A DNA stretch of 64,000 nt from Thauera chlorobenzoica (GTDB lineage Bacteria; Pseudomonadota; Gammaproteobacteria; Burkholderiales; Rhodocyclaceae): the NCBI RefSeq assembly GCF_001922305.1, contig NZ_CP018839.1, forward strand, positions 2,046,001-2,110,000, read 5' to 3'. A program made the translations under genes and the position numbers. This document shows positions 1-9,943 of this stretch, in pieces. The notes under the pieces were generated by a model. That model ran no database searches. It was not told the DNA's origin and worked only from the letters and a program-made list of their open reading frames with translations. The stretch's first letter is position 1. Each line of letters opens with the position of its first letter.

Positions 1-606
1 CTCGATGAGGTCGGGCAGCTGCTGCGCGCGGGGCGCAGCGCCATGCTGCGCCACGGCGAGGACGACGTGTTCGTGCGCAGCCACGTGTCGCAGCCACGGC
101 TGGTGATCGTCGGTGCGGTGCACATCGCCCAGGCGCTGGCGCCGATGGCCGCGACCGCCGGCTTCGAGGTCGTGGTGGTGGATCCGCGGCGGGCGTTCGC
201 CACCGAAAAGCGCGTGCCCGGGGTGCGCATGGTTCACGACTGGCCGGACGAGGCGCTGCGCGCCCTCGGCCTCGATGCCCGGACCGCGGTCGTGACCCTG
301 TCGCACGACGCCAAGCTCGACGATCCGGCGCTGATCGCCGCGCTCGCCAGCGACGCCTTCTACCTCGGCGCGCTGGGCAGCACCCGCACCCACGCCAAGC
401 GCGTCGAGCGCCTCACCGCGGCCGGCCTCGGCGACCGCCTGGGACGCATCCACGCCCCGATCGGTCTCGATCTGGGCGGGCGGGCGCCGGCGGAGATCGC
501 CGTCTCCATCCTCGCCCAGATCCTGCTGTGCCGCTATCGCGGCGAGGCTGCGAGCGATCCGACCCGGCCACCGCGGCAGGCGGCGCAGAAGGCATCGGCG
601 CCATGA
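1..606 (+). CDS. xdhC: XdhC/CoxI-family molybdenum hydroxylase maturation factor (5' partial)
   Basis: The reading frame is open from base 1, so the N-terminus lies outside the window. The visible 201 residues hold the XdhC Rossmann domain: a dinucleotide-binding segment (LVIVGAVHIAQALAPMA) followed by a VVVVDPR strand end, then a conserved LGSTRTHAKR motif. XdhC proteins bind and sulfurate molybdenum cofactor and hand it to xanthine-oxidase-type enzymes; the Mo hydroxylase at 6201-9934 is a plausible client. The stop codon overlaps the next start as ATGA, so translation is probably coupled to the following Mo-cofactor gene. Confidence 0.85.
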   Translation, partial: LDEVGQLLRAGRSAMLRHGEDDVFVRSHVSQPRLVIVGAVHIAQALAPMAATAGFEVVVVDPRRAFATEKRVPGVRMVHDWPDEALRALGLDARTAVVTLSHDAKLDDPALIAALASDAFYLGALGSTRTHAKRVERLTAAGLGDRLGRIHAPIGLDLGGRAPAEIAVSILAQILLCRYRGEAASDPTRPPRQAAQKASAP

Positions 607-2330
607 TCTTCGACGAATTCCCCCTCGCCGAGGCCGAGGGCGTGCTGCTCGCCCACTCGCTGAGAACGCCGGCAACGCGTTTCAAGAAGGGGCGCCGGCT
701 CGATGCCGCGGATCTCGCCGTCCTTGCCGCCGCGGGCGTGGCGAAGGTCAGCGGTGCCCGCCTCGACGCGGACGAGGTCGATGAGGTCCGCGCCGCGGCC
801 GAGATCGCCGCCCTGTTCGCCGCCGCCGATCCCTTGCTCGAGGCCCGCTCGACGCCGACCGGACGCTGCAACCTGCATGCTTCGGGGCGCGGCCTGGTGG
901 TGGTCGAGCCGGCCCTCGTGGACCGCCTCAACAGCGTCGACGAAGGCATCACCGTGGCCACCTTGCCGCAGCACACGGCGGTGCGCCCCGGGCAGGTGGT
1001 GGCGACGGTCAAGATCATTCCCTTCGGCGTGCAGCGCGCGTCGATCGAGGCCTGCCGGCAGATCGCCGCCGCGGCGGGCCCGCTGGGTGCGGCTGCAGCG
1101 AGTCCGCTGAGCGCGGCAGCAGCGATTCCGCTGAAGCTCGCGCCCTTCCGCTCCTGCCGGGCGGCGCTGATCATGAGCGCGCACCCGGGCATGAGCGACA
1201 ACATCCTGGAGACCACGCTTGCCGCCACCCGCCACCGGCTCGCGGTGATCGGCGCCCGGCTGGCGCTGGTGCTGCGCTGCGCGCACGAACACGGCGCGAT
1301 CGAGGCGATGCTGCGCCAGGCGCGTGCCGCGGGATGCGACCTGGTGCTGGTGTCGGGGGCGACGATCGCCAAGGACCGGCGCGACATCGCGCCCGCGGCG
1401 CTGGTCGCGGCCGGCGGCACGGTCGAGCATTTCGGCATGCCGACCGAGCCGGGCAACATGCTCGTGCTCGGTCGCATCGAAGACGTGCCGGTGATCCTGC
1501 TCCCGGGCTGCGGGCGCTCCCGGCGCCTGAACGGCCTCGACTGGGTGTTGCAGCGCCTGCTCGCCGGGCTGCCGGTGGGGCGCGAGCAGATCGTGCGGAT
1601 GGGGGTCGGCGGCTTGATCCGTAATCCGATCCTGGCCGCCGGGGCGCCGCTGGATGAAACCGATGCCGCTGCGGCCGGTGACGAGCACGACGCCGATGAG
1701 CCGGCGGGCGCTCCGGCGGCGGAGCGTTCCGCCGCGGAAGGCCCCCGGGTGGCGGCGCTGGTGCTCGCCGCCGGGCGGTCGACGCGGATGGGGGCGGAGA
1801 ACAAGCTGCTGCTGGCGGTCGATGGTGTGCCGATGGCGCTGCGCGCGGTGATGGCGGCGCGCGCTTCGCGGGCCACTTCGGTCACCGTGGTGCTCGGCCA
1901 CGAGGCCGGGGCGGTCGAAGCGGCGCTTGCCGGCAGTGGCGCCGGGTTCGCCCGCAACCCCGATCCCGCGCAGGGCATGTCGAGCTCGCTACGGGTCGGC
2001 ATCACGGCCCTCGCCGACGACATCGACGCCGTGGTCGTGCTCCTCGGCGACATGCCGCGGATCAGCGCCGCGCACGTCGATCGCCTGATCGAGGCGTTCG
2101 ATCCGGCGCAGCCGGCCATCATCGTTCCCGAACACCAGGGCCGGCGCGGCAACCCGGTGCTGTGGCCGCGCGCCTTCTTCGCCGAGATGTGCGCGCTGGC
2201 GGGCGACCAGGGCGCGCGCGGGCTGATCGAACGCTACCCGGAGCGGGTCGTCCGCATCGACGTCGACGACGAGGCGATCTTCATCGACGTCGACCGTCCG
2301 GCCGACCTGGCGGCGGTGCAGGGCGTCTAG
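603..2330 (+). CDS. Molybdopterin-binding domain / MocA-MobA-like nucleotidyltransferase fusion
   Basis: A 575-residue two-domain protein. Residues about 1-350 resemble the MoeA/MoaB-type molybdopterin-binding fold, with an SGATIAKDRRD segment and a PGCGRSRR segment near its end. A low-complexity Ala/Asp/Glu linker follows, then a nucleotidyltransferase domain from about residue 380 with the signature LVLAAGRSTRMGAENKLL and a later LLGDMPRIS motif. Such transferases attach CMP or GMP to molybdopterin for Mo hydroxylases. The ATG at 603 overlaps the xdhC stop by 4 bases, which decides the start over an upstream in-frame ATG inside xdhC. Its stop overlaps the nnrS stop on the other strand at CTAG. 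Confidence 0.82.
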   Translation: MIFDEFPLAEAEGVLLAHSLRTPATRFKKGRRLDAADLAVLAAAGVAKVSGARLDADEVDEVRAAAEIAALFAAADPLLEARSTPTGRCNLHASGRGLVVVEPALVDRLNSVDEGITVATLPQHTAVRPGQVVATVKIIPFGVQRASIEACRQIAAAAGPLGAAAASPLSAAAAIPLKLAPFRSCRAALIMSAHPGMSDNILETTLAATRHRLAVIGARLALVLRCAHEHGAIEAMLRQARAAGCDLVLVSGATIAKDRRDIAPAALVAAGGTVEHFGMPTEPGNMLVLGRIEDVPVILLPGCGRSRRLNGLDWVLQRLLAGLPVGREQIVRMGVGGLIRNPILAAGAPLDETDAAAAGDEHDADEPAGAPAAERSAAEGPRVAALVLAAGRSTRMGAENKLLLAVDGVPMALRAVMAARASRATSVTVVLGHEAGAVEAALAGSGAGFARNPDPAQGMSSSLRVGITALADDIDAVVVLLGDMPRISAAHVDRLIEAFDPAQPAIIVPEHQGRRGNPVLWPRAFFAEMCALAGDQGARGLIERYPERVVRIDVDDEAIFIDVDRPADLAAVQGV

Positions 2331-3553
2331 CCTCCGGAGGGCGGGCGCGCCGCCGTCGCGTCGGCGCGCGCTGCCGCCCGCGGCAGGCTGGGGCGCAGCA
2401 ACAGCGGCCCGAAACGGCACAAGGGCACGAGGATGGCGGCCCCCCACAGCACTGCGGCGAGGGTGAGCGGGCGCAGACCGAGGCCGGCCACCTCGACCGC
2501 CTGGCGCAGCAGCGCGGCCGCCAGCATCAGCAGCGCGGCGGCCCGCAGGCTGGCGGGCAGGGCCAGCGGACGGCCGGTGTGGCGCAGCCCGACGCGGGTC
2601 ATCAGGCTCAGCATCATCATCCCCAGCGCGCCGACGGTAAATGCATGGATCCAGGTGTTGGCGGGGACGAGCCCGCCGAGATCGGCCGCCGCCTTCAGCG
2701 CGAAGGCGAGGATCAGCCACAGGAAGCCGAACTGCATCAGCAGCACCAGCGGCTCGTCGATCACCCGCCAGCCTTGCCAGCGCGCCGTGCGCCAGGCGTG
2801 GACGAGGGCGCAGAAGAGCGCCAGTCCGCCGCTGAGCGCGCGCGGGGCACCGCCGAGGTCGGCGATCGCGAGGGCGACGACGGCAGCGGTGGCGACCGTT
2901 TCCAGCCCGCGCCGGAAGCTTGCCTGGGTGCCGCGGCCGCGGGCGCGCAGCGCGTTGCCGGTGAACACCTGGGTCAGGACCCCGCCCTTGAGGACGAAGA
3001 GCACGATGATCGCGTAGAGCGCGGCGTGCAGCGCGCTCGCCGCGCGCGCGGGGTCGGCGCCGGAGTGGGCGGCGTAGAAGGCGATGTTGGCCGCGCCCAG
3101 CGCTGCGAGGATGGGCAGCAGGAGCAGGTACAGAGGCTTCGCCGCGCGCAGCAGCTGGGGGGCGAGGAAGGCGATCAGCACCGGCAGCAGCAGGTTGTCG
3201 ATGACCGCCGGGAGGTGTGCCGGGAGGTGCGGGGCAAGGTGGAAGGCGGCGCGCCCGGCGAGCCAGAGGACGACCAGTACGGCCAGCCGGCGGCCGTGGA
3301 TCTCGGGCGTTCCGGCCCAGCCCGGCAGGGCGGTGAGGGCGATGCCGACGATCACCGCCATCGCGAAGCCGAAGATCATCTCGTGGCCGTGCCACAGCCC
3401 GGCCGGCAGCGCGGTGGGCGGCCACAGGCCGTGCAGGGTGGCGAGCCACGCGGCGATCAGCAGCGGGCCGTAGGCGAGGGCGAGGAGGAAGAAGGGGCGG
3501 AAGGGGCTCGCCCACAGGGCGGCGGCGAAAAAGGGAGTCTGGTGTCGTGGCAT
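2327..3553 (-). CDS. nnrS: NnrS family membrane protein
   Basis: A 408-residue, strongly hydrophobic protein with about twelve membrane segments. The start at 3553 gives the family N-terminus (a short polar stretch, then SPFRPFFLLA), and the conserved LWHGHEMIFGFAMAVIVG segment is visible near residue 65. NnrS proteins occur in denitrifiers, belong to nitric-oxide-responsive regulons and help cells tolerate NO. An upstream ATG at 3724 only adds a Pro/Arg-rich extension unlike the family, so I rejected it. It stands alone, convergent with the Mo-cofactor genes, with the two stops sharing CTAG. Confidence 0.9.
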   Translation of the reverse strand: MPRHQTPFFAAALWASPFRPFFLLALAYGPLLIAAWLATLHGLWPPTALPAGLWHGHEMIFGFAMAVIVGIALTALPGWAGTPEIHGRRLAVLVVLWLAGRAAFHLAPHLPAHLPAVIDNLLLPVLIAFLAPQLLRAAKPLYLLLLPILAALGAANIAFYAAHSGADPARAASALHAALYAIIVLFVLKGGVLTQVFTGNALRARGRGTQASFRRGLETVATAAVVALAIADLGGAPRALSGGLALFCALVHAWRTARWQGWRVIDEPLVLLMQFGFLWLILAFALKAAADLGGLVPANTWIHAFTVGALGMMMLSLMTRVGLRHTGRPLALPASLRAAALLMLAAALLRQAVEVAGLGLRPLTLAAVLWGAAILVPLCRFGPLLLRPSLPRAAARADATAARPPSGG

Positions 3554-3757
3554 CGTCGAGGGGCACGGTCGATCGAGGCAGGGCGGCAGGCGCTGCCGGG
3601 GGCGGGCGGCGTCGGGCGGACCGGCGCGGGCGTCAATGTACCGTGAATCGGAGCGATGTGCGGCGAGTCGAGTGACGTGCGGAGCGGCGTGCGGGGGAGG
3701 GCCTGCTGCGCTCGTGGCCCGCAATCGGGCAAGCGGGAGGGGCGGTCGCCGGATGTG

Positions 3758-3790
3758 GCGACCGGATGCGCGGATCGGGCATCCGGTCGC
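3758..3790 (-). terminator. Strong stem-loop after the catabolic operon
   Basis: A perfect inverted repeat with 12-base arms (GCGACCGGATGC / GCATCCGGTCGC) around a 9-base loop, beginning 6 bases past the stop of the binding-protein gene. It lies where the 3' end of the long minus-strand operon should be. No T-run follows it, so it may act as a Rho-assisted stop or a 3' stabilising hairpin and not as a classical intrinsic terminator. Confidence 0.5.
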
Positions 3791-3796
3791 GGTGGC

Positions 3797-4948
3797 TTAG
3801 TCGCGCACGAGGACGAAGCGCTTGTCGCGCACCGTCATCAGCACCTGGCCGCGGTCGTCGAAGCCGGAGTGGTCGGCCGCGTTCATGTCGATCACCCCTT
3901 GCGAGGCGCGCAGCCCCGAGGTGCGTTCGAGGGCGTCGCGCAGCGCGCTGCGGAACTCCCGGGTGCCCGGCTGCGCGCGTTCGAGCGCCTGCGGCAGGGC
4001 GTTCGCCAGCAGCAGGCCCGCATCATAGACGCCGGCGCCGAAGATCGGCGGGCGCTGCTGATGCATCTTCTCGTAGCGGCTGACGTACTCGTGGGCGAGC
4101 GCGCGCGTCGGCACATCGTCGGCGATCTCGTCGATGACGAGCAGCATCGGGCCGACGATCAGCGCGCCTTCGACCGCCTTGCCGCCGATCTGGATGAAGG
4201 CGCCCGAAGCCGAGCCGTGGGTGTGGTAGATGTCGCCCTTGAAGCCGGCCTCGACCAACTGAAGGTGGGGCAGCGCCGCCGCGGCGGCGATCCCGGCCAC
4301 GAGCACGACTTCGGGGCGGGCGGCCACGAGCTTGGCAACCTGGCCGGTGACGCTGGTGTCCTGGCGGCCGTAGCGCTCGTTGGCGACGATGCGGATGCCG
4401 GCCGCCTGCGCCTGTTCGGCGAAGGTCTGGTACCAGTTCTCGCCGTAGGGGTCGTTGAGGCCGATGAAGCCCACCGTGCCGACCTTGCGCGCCTGCATCG
4501 CGCTGATCAGCTGGCGTGCGATCACACCGTCGTTGGGGTGGGTCTTGAACACCCAGCGCTTCTTGTCGTCCATCGGCAGCACCACTGCGGCGGTGCCCAC
4601 CGGGGCCAGCATCGGCGTTTCCGCTTCGGCCATGAACGACAGCACGCCCATCGCATTGGGCGAACCGGAAGGCCCGATCAGGGCGTCGATGCGTTTCTCG
4701 CTGATCAGCTGCTGGGCGGCCTTGACGCTGGCGGTCGGGTCGCTGCCGTCGTCGAGGAAGATGTATTCGATGCGGGTGTCGCCGACCTTGTCGGGGAGCA
4801 GCGGGATGGTGTTGCGCTGTGGAATGCCGACGAAGGCGGTCGGGCCGGTCGCAGAACCGACCACGCCGATCTTCACCTGCGCCTGCACCGGGATTGCGGC
4901 GAACAGCGCCGCCCCCGCGAGCGCGAGCAGAAACTTGCCTGTTTTCAT
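3797..4948 (-). CDS. Branched-chain-amino-acid-type ABC transporter substrate-binding protein
   Basis: 383 residues with a clear signal peptide (Lys-rich start, hydrophobic core, cleavage near AIPVQAQ) followed by a Leu/Ile/Val-binding fold (KIGVVGSATGPTA, later an LIGPSG segment). It is periplasmic and should bind a carboxylate or aromatic acid. It is the last gene of the putative indoleacetate operon, 65 bases after the CoA transferase, with a good ribosome-binding site (AAAGGAGG). No permease or ATPase genes for it are present, so it must share a transporter encoded elsewhere. Binding of indoleacetate is inferred from context only. Confidence 0.85.
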   Translation of the reverse strand: MKTGKFLLALAGAALFAAIPVQAQVKIGVVGSATGPTAFVGIPQRNTIPLLPDKVGDTRIEYIFLDDGSDPTASVKAAQQLISEKRIDALIGPSGSPNAMGVLSFMAEAETPMLAPVGTAAVVLPMDDKKRWVFKTHPNDGVIARQLISAMQARKVGTVGFIGLNDPYGENWYQTFAEQAQAAGIRIVANERYGRQDTSVTGQVAKLVAARPEVVLVAGIAAAAALPHLQLVEAGFKGDIYHTHGSASGAFIQIGGKAVEGALIVGPMLLVIDEIADDVPTRALAHEYVSRYEKMHQQRPPIFGAGVYDAGLLLANALPQALERAQPGTREFRSALRDALERTSGLRASQGVIDMNAADHSGFDDRGQVLMTVRDKRFVLVRD

Positions 4949-5013
4949 CGTTGTGCTCCTCCTTTGGTCGGAATGCTGATGGTGCTGCTGTGGTGCTCGG
5001 TGGCCGCGCCGGC

Positions 5014-6204
5014 TCAGGCGATCACGCCCTGGGCGCGCAAGGTTTCGAACGCCGCCTGATCCACCCCGGCCTCGCGCAGCACGCGCAGCGTGTCCTGGCC
5101 GTAGCGCGGCGGCAGCCCCAGCGCGGTGTGCGCCTCGGGCAGGTCCACCGCCATCGGCTGCATGTGGATCGTCCGCCCGTCGGGCATCGCGGTGGTGGTC
5201 AGGCGGCGGTGCACCGCTTCCATGTCGCGTACCGCCGGGATGTCGTGGATCGGGGCGTGGGGGATGGTGGCGGTGCGGAAGTCGGCGGTCAGTTCGGTGG
5301 TGGGGTAGCGCTGGGTCACCGCCGCGAGGTCGCGGTGGATGGCCTCACGCTCGCGGTGGCGGCCTTCGTTGGTGGCGCGCGTCGGGTTGGCGATCGAGGC
5401 GAAGCGGGATAGTTCGGTGAGCCGCTTCCACTGCACGTCGCTGCCGATCGCGACGTAGATGAAGCCGTCGGCGGTGGGATAGACGTTGGTCGGAATGAAC
5501 TTGCGGTGCTCGTTGCCGCAGCGGGTGATTTCCCCCGGGTCGCAGTCGAAGTCGAGCAGGGGCAGGGTGGTGATCAGCCAGGACGTCGCGGCCTGCAGCA
5601 TCGACACGTCGATGCGCCGGCCCTGTCCGCTCTCGGCACGCTCGAGCAGCGCCAGCAGGACGTTGGCGTAGACCTCGTCGCCCGCCTTGAGGTCGATCAG
5701 CGGCACGCCGGCCAGCGTCGGCGGCCCGGCGGCGTCACCGGTCAGTTCCATGTAGCCGGCCATCGCCTGCAGCACCGGGTCGTAGCCGGGGGCGTCCGGG
5801 TAGTCCGGCCCCAGCGCCGAGATCCCGGCCCAGATCAGATCGGGCTTGGCCGCGCGCAGGGTGTCGTAGTCGATGCCCAGCTGGGCGTAGCGCCGCGGCA
5901 CGGTGTTGCAGCAGAACACGTCCACGTCGAGGGCCTGGATGATCCGGCGCAGCAGGGCCTGGCCCTGCGGGTCCTTGAGGTTGAGGGCGATCGCTTCCTT
6001 GCCGACGTTGGGTGCGAAGAAATAGCTGCGGCGGTCGTCGTCGAGCACCCTGGCGCCGATGTAGCGGTTCGGGTCGCCCGGCAGGCCGTCGCCGGCCGGG
6101 GTCGATTCGATGCGGATCACCCGCCAGCCGAGCTGGGCGAAGCGCAGCGTGGCGTAGGGCATCGACAGCGCCTGCTCCATGGAGAGGATGGTGCGTTTCT
6201 TCAT
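5014..6204 (-). CDS. iaaL: Class III (CaiB/BaiF-type) CoA transferase, probable arylsuccinyl-CoA transferase
   Basis: 396 residues. The N-terminus [20 protein letters not shown] matches the CaiB fold, whose usual form is D-L-x-x-x-L-A-G-P-Y-A-T, and the segment [14 protein letters not shown] carries the candidate catalytic Asp that forms the acyl anhydride. In the auxin pathway described for Azoarcus evansii and Aromatoleum a CoA transferase of this class (IaaL) activates (2-aminophenyl)succinate with succinyl-CoA. The start at 6204 overlaps the preceding stop by 4 bases. The family is certain; the substrate and symbol follow from the operon. Confidence 0.8.
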   Translation of the reverse strand: MKKRTILSMEQALSMPYATLRFAQLGWRVIRIESTPAGDGLPGDPNRYIGARVLDDDRRSYFFAPNVGKEAIALNLKDPQGQALLRRIIQALDVDVFCCNTVPRRYAQLGIDYDTLRAAKPDLIWAGISALGPDYPDAPGYDPVLQAMAGYMELTGDAAGPPTLAGVPLIDLKAGDEVYANVLLALLERAESGQGRRIDVSMLQAATSWLITTLPLLDFDCDPGEITRCGNEHRKFIPTNVYPTADGFIYVAIGSDVQWKRLTELSRFASIANPTRATNEGRHREREAIHRDLAAVTQRYPTTELTADFRTATIPHAPIHDIPAVRDMEAVHRRLTTTAMPDGRTIHMQPMAVDLPEAHTALGLPPRYGQDTLRVLREAGVDQAAFETLRAQGVIA

Positions 6205-8585
6205 TCCGGCTTCCACGGTTTCCAGTACGGTTTCTCGGTGCGGCCGTGGAGCGCGGCATACACCGCCTCGGGCGTGAACGGCAGGGCGAAGAGGCGGGTG
6301 CCGGTGGCGTTGTAGATCGCGTTGGCGGCGGCCGCGGCGATGCAGATCGAGGGCGCCTCGCCGACCCCCTTCGCACCCTGCGGGCCTTCGCCGTCCATCG
6401 ACTCGATGAAGGAAATGTCCATCTCGGGAATTTCCGGCGCGGTCACCAGCTTGTAGTCGCGGAAGTTCGGGTTGCGCATGACGCCGTTTTCGATCATCAG
6501 GTTCTCGGTGAGCGCGTAGCCCTGGCCCATCACCACGCCGCCCTCGATCTGGCCCTCGATGCCGAGCCGGTTCAGCACCCGGCCGACGTCGTGCGCGCCG
6601 GTGACCTTGGTCATCCTGACGATGCCGGTGTCGGTGTCGACCTCGACCTCGACGACCTGGGTCGCCCACGCGTAGGCGGCGGAGACATCGCCCTTGTAGC
6701 CCTTGTCCTGGTGCACGCTGGGGGGCTCGTAGTAGTGGGTGGTCATGATCAGCTCGGCGCGCTCGGAAAAGTGCAGGCCGCGGATGAAGCGGGCGAGCTC
6801 GACCACGGCCTCGCCGCTGTCGCTGCGCACGATGTGGCCGCCGTAGAGGTCGAGCTCCTCGGCCGCGCAGCCGAACTTCTGCGCCGCGGCGGCGAGGATC
6901 TTGGCCTTCGCCTTGCGGGCGGCGCCGATCGCCGAGTTGCCGGCGATGAAGGTGGTGCGGCTGGCGTGGACGCCGACGTCCCAGGGCGTGATTGCGGTGT
7001 CGTTGTTGACCACGGTGACCGCGGCGATGGGCAGGCCGAGTTCCTCGCAGACGAGCTGGGAGAGCACCGTTTCCGAGCCCTGGCCGATCTCGGAGGCGCC
7101 GGTGATGAGGGTGACGTTGGCGAAATCGTCGAGCTTGAGGATGGTGCCGCAGCCGTCCGAGGGGTAGATCTTGGCGCCGCCGCCGACGTGCAGCATCGAG
7201 GCGATGCCGATGCCGCGCTTGAGCGGGCCGGGGGCGTCGCGCGCGGCGAGGTTGTCGCGGTGCTTGTGCAGGTAGTCGCTGCGCGCGGCGGCGGTGGTGA
7301 GGCAGTCCTTGAAGCCGCAGCTCTTGAACACCATGCCCTGGCCGCTGACCTCGCCCGCCTCCTGGGCGTTCTGCAGCCGGAATGCGAGCGGGTCCATGCC
7401 GATCGCCTCGGCGAGCATGTCCATGTGCTGCTCGATGGCGAAGGTCGCCTGCAGGTTGCCGTAGCCGCGGAACGACCCGGCGTAGGGGTTGTTGGTGTAC
7501 ACCGCGGTGGTGTGGTAGTCGCAGTGCGGTACCCGGTACAGCGAGGAGAAGGTCTGCATCATGACGAACGGCGTGGTCGCCCCCCACGAGGTGTAGGCGC
7601 CGTTGTCGTGCAGGGTGTGGACCTGGCGGAAGGTCAGGGTGCCGTCCTTTTTGCAGCCCGAGCGCAGGGTGAGCAGCACCGGCTGGCGGGTGGGCGAGGC
7701 GAGAAACTCTTCCTCGCGGCTGAACACCAGCTTCACCGGGCGCCCGGCGGCGCGGGCGAGGAACACGCAGATGACTTCGAACGGATAGACGTCGAGCTTG
7801 GAGCCGAAGCCGCCGCCGATCGGCGGCTGGATGATGCGGATGCGCGCCGGGTCCATGTTGAGGTACTCGGCGAACTCGCGCTTGTGCAGGAAGGGCACCT
7901 GCGTGTTGGAGTACATCAGCAGGTTACCCGAGGCGTCGAACTCGGCGATGATCCCCGACACCCCCAGGCAGCAGTGGGTGACGTAGTGCAGGCTGAAGGT
8001 GTCCTCGAGGATCACGTCCGATTCGGCCTCGCCCTCGGCGATGTCGCCGTGGCCGTAGTCGAAGCGCATCGCGACGTTGCCCGCGCGCCCGGGCTCGAGG
8101 ACGCTGCCGTCGGCGGCGAGCCGCGGCGGGTGGATCTGCACTGCGCCGGGGGCGACCGCGGCGGCGGGGTCGGCGATCACCGGCAGGTCTTCGTATTCGA
8201 CCCGGATCAGGCGCAGCGCCTGCTCGGCGATCTCCTCGCTGTCGGCGGCGACCGCGGCGATCTCGTCGCGCTGGCTGCGCACCCGGTCGCCCTTCAGCGG
8301 CAGATGGTCGCGGGCGACGCCGATCGGGCGCTGGTCGGGAACGTCGGCGGCGGTGATCACCGCGTGCACCCCGGGCAGGGCGCGCGCCGCGGAGGTGTCG
8401 ATGCTCAGGATGCGGGCATGGACGCGGGCCGAGCGCAGGATCCTGGCGTAGAGCTGGCCGGGCAGGTTGAGGTCGTGGAGGTAGCGCGTCTTGCCGCTCG
8501 CCTTCTCGGGCGCGTCCTTCTTCTGGATGCGCTTGCCGATCAGGGTGTCGCGCTCGATCTGCTGCGGATGTGCTGCGATGTTCAT
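6201..8585 (-). CDS. Xanthine-dehydrogenase-family molybdopterin-binding (large) subunit
   Basis: 794 residues. Family marks are the N-terminal substrate-channel region ([19 protein letters not shown]), PIGGGFGSK, the [17 protein letters not shown] segment and the C-terminal KGVGEAPS, whose Glu is the catalytic base that activates the Mo-bound water. It forms a heterotrimer with the two genes upstream and hydroxylates an aromatic or N-heterocyclic carbon next to N; in this operon the expected substrate is indoleacetate, giving 2-oxindoleacetate. Start chosen at 8585 because GAGGAGG sits just before it; the upstream in-frame ATG adds nine residues. The stop overlaps the CoA transferase start. 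Confidence 0.87.
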   Translation of the reverse strand: MNIAAHPQQIERDTLIGKRIQKKDAPEKASGKTRYLHDLNLPGQLYARILRSARVHARILSIDTSAARALPGVHAVITAADVPDQRPIGVARDHLPLKGDRVRSQRDEIAAVAADSEEIAEQALRLIRVEYEDLPVIADPAAAVAPGAVQIHPPRLAADGSVLEPGRAGNVAMRFDYGHGDIAEGEAESDVILEDTFSLHYVTHCCLGVSGIIAEFDASGNLLMYSNTQVPFLHKREFAEYLNMDPARIRIIQPPIGGGFGSKLDVYPFEVICVFLARAAGRPVKLVFSREEEFLASPTRQPVLLTLRSGCKKDGTLTFRQVHTLHDNGAYTSWGATTPFVMMQTFSSLYRVPHCDYHTTAVYTNNPYAGSFRGYGNLQATFAIEQHMDMLAEAIGMDPLAFRLQNAQEAGEVSGQGMVFKSCGFKDCLTTAAARSDYLHKHRDNLAARDAPGPLKRGIGIASMLHVGGGAKIYPSDGCGTILKLDDFANVTLITGASEIGQGSETVLSQLVCEELGLPIAAVTVVNNDTAITPWDVGVHASRTTFIAGNSAIGAARKAKAKILAAAAQKFGCAAEELDLYGGHIVRSDSGEAVVELARFIRGLHFSERAELIMTTHYYEPPSVHQDKGYKGDVSAAYAWATQVVEVEVDTDTGIVRMTKVTGAHDVGRVLNRLGIEGQIEGGVVMGQGYALTENLMIENGVMRNPNFRDYKLVTAPEIPEMDISFIESMDGEGPQGAKGVGEAPSICIAAAAANAIYNATGTRLFALPFTPEAVYAALHGRTEKPYWKPWKPE

Positions 8586-8598
8586 CGTTCGCCCCTCC

Positions 8599-9064
<466 letters not shown>

Positions 9065-9081
<17 letters not shown>

Positions 9082-9934
9082 GGTCGAGCATCCTCTTGGT
9101 CATGTTGTGGATCAGTTCCTTGCGGTACCAGGCGCTGGCGCGGACGTCGTCGATCGGGTCGACTTCGTCGCGCGCCACGGCGGCGGCGCCCTCGATCGTC
9201 GCCGGGGTCAGGGGGCGGCCTTCGAGCACGGCCTCGGTGCGGCGGGCGCGGACCGGAGTGGGGGCGACCGCGCCGAAGGCGACGCGCACGTCGCCGAGGG
9301 CGCCATCGACGAGGGTGCCGGCGATCGCGATCGAGATCGTCGAGATGTCGAGCGCGGGGCGGGTGCCGAACTTGAAGAAGTGCGCTACCCGGCCCGGCGC
9401 GGGGAGCGGGATGCGCACCCCGGCGAGCAGTTCGTGGGGCTCGCGCCGGGTCCGGCCGGGGCCGGTGAAGTAGTTGGCGATCGGCAGCCGGCGGCGGGCG
9501 ATGTGGCCGTTGGGCTTGGCTGCGAGCTCGACTTCGGCGTCGAGGGCGAGCAGCGGCACGAGGGTGTCGCCGGCCGGCGAAGCGTTGCTGATGTTGCCGC
9601 CGATCGTGGCCGTGTTGCGGATCTGGTCGCTGGCGAAGCGGTTGCAGGCCTCGGCCAGCGCCGGCAGGCGGGTGCGCACCAGCTCGCTGGCGAGCAGCTC
9701 GGTGATGGTGGTGAGCGCGCCGATGCGGAGCGCGCCGTCCTCGAGGGTGATGCCCTGCAGTTCGGGAATGCGGCGGATGTTGAGCAGGGTGGGCTGGATG
9801 CGGATGCGTCCGGCCCGGCTCTGCGGCATCAGGTCGGTGCCGCCGGCGAGGATGGTGACGCCGTCGTGCCGGTGGAGGCAGTCGAGCGCCTCTTCCAGAC
9901 AGGTCGGCGCAAGATAGCGTTCGATGGTGTTCAT
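9065..9934 (-). CDS. FAD-binding subunit of the molybdenum hydroxylase
   Basis: 289 residues of the CoxM/medium-subunit family, with the FAD-binding motifs ILAGGTDLMPQ (residues about 28-38) and TIGGNISNASPAGD (about 110-123). It passes electrons from the Fe-S subunit to an external acceptor. 4-Hydroxybenzoyl-CoA reductase has an extra [4Fe-4S] loop in this subunit; the length and the scarcity of cysteines here show no such loop, which argues against that enzyme. Start at 9934, 9 bases after the mutase gene stop. Confidence 0.87.
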
Positions 9935-9943
9935 GCGGTTTCC

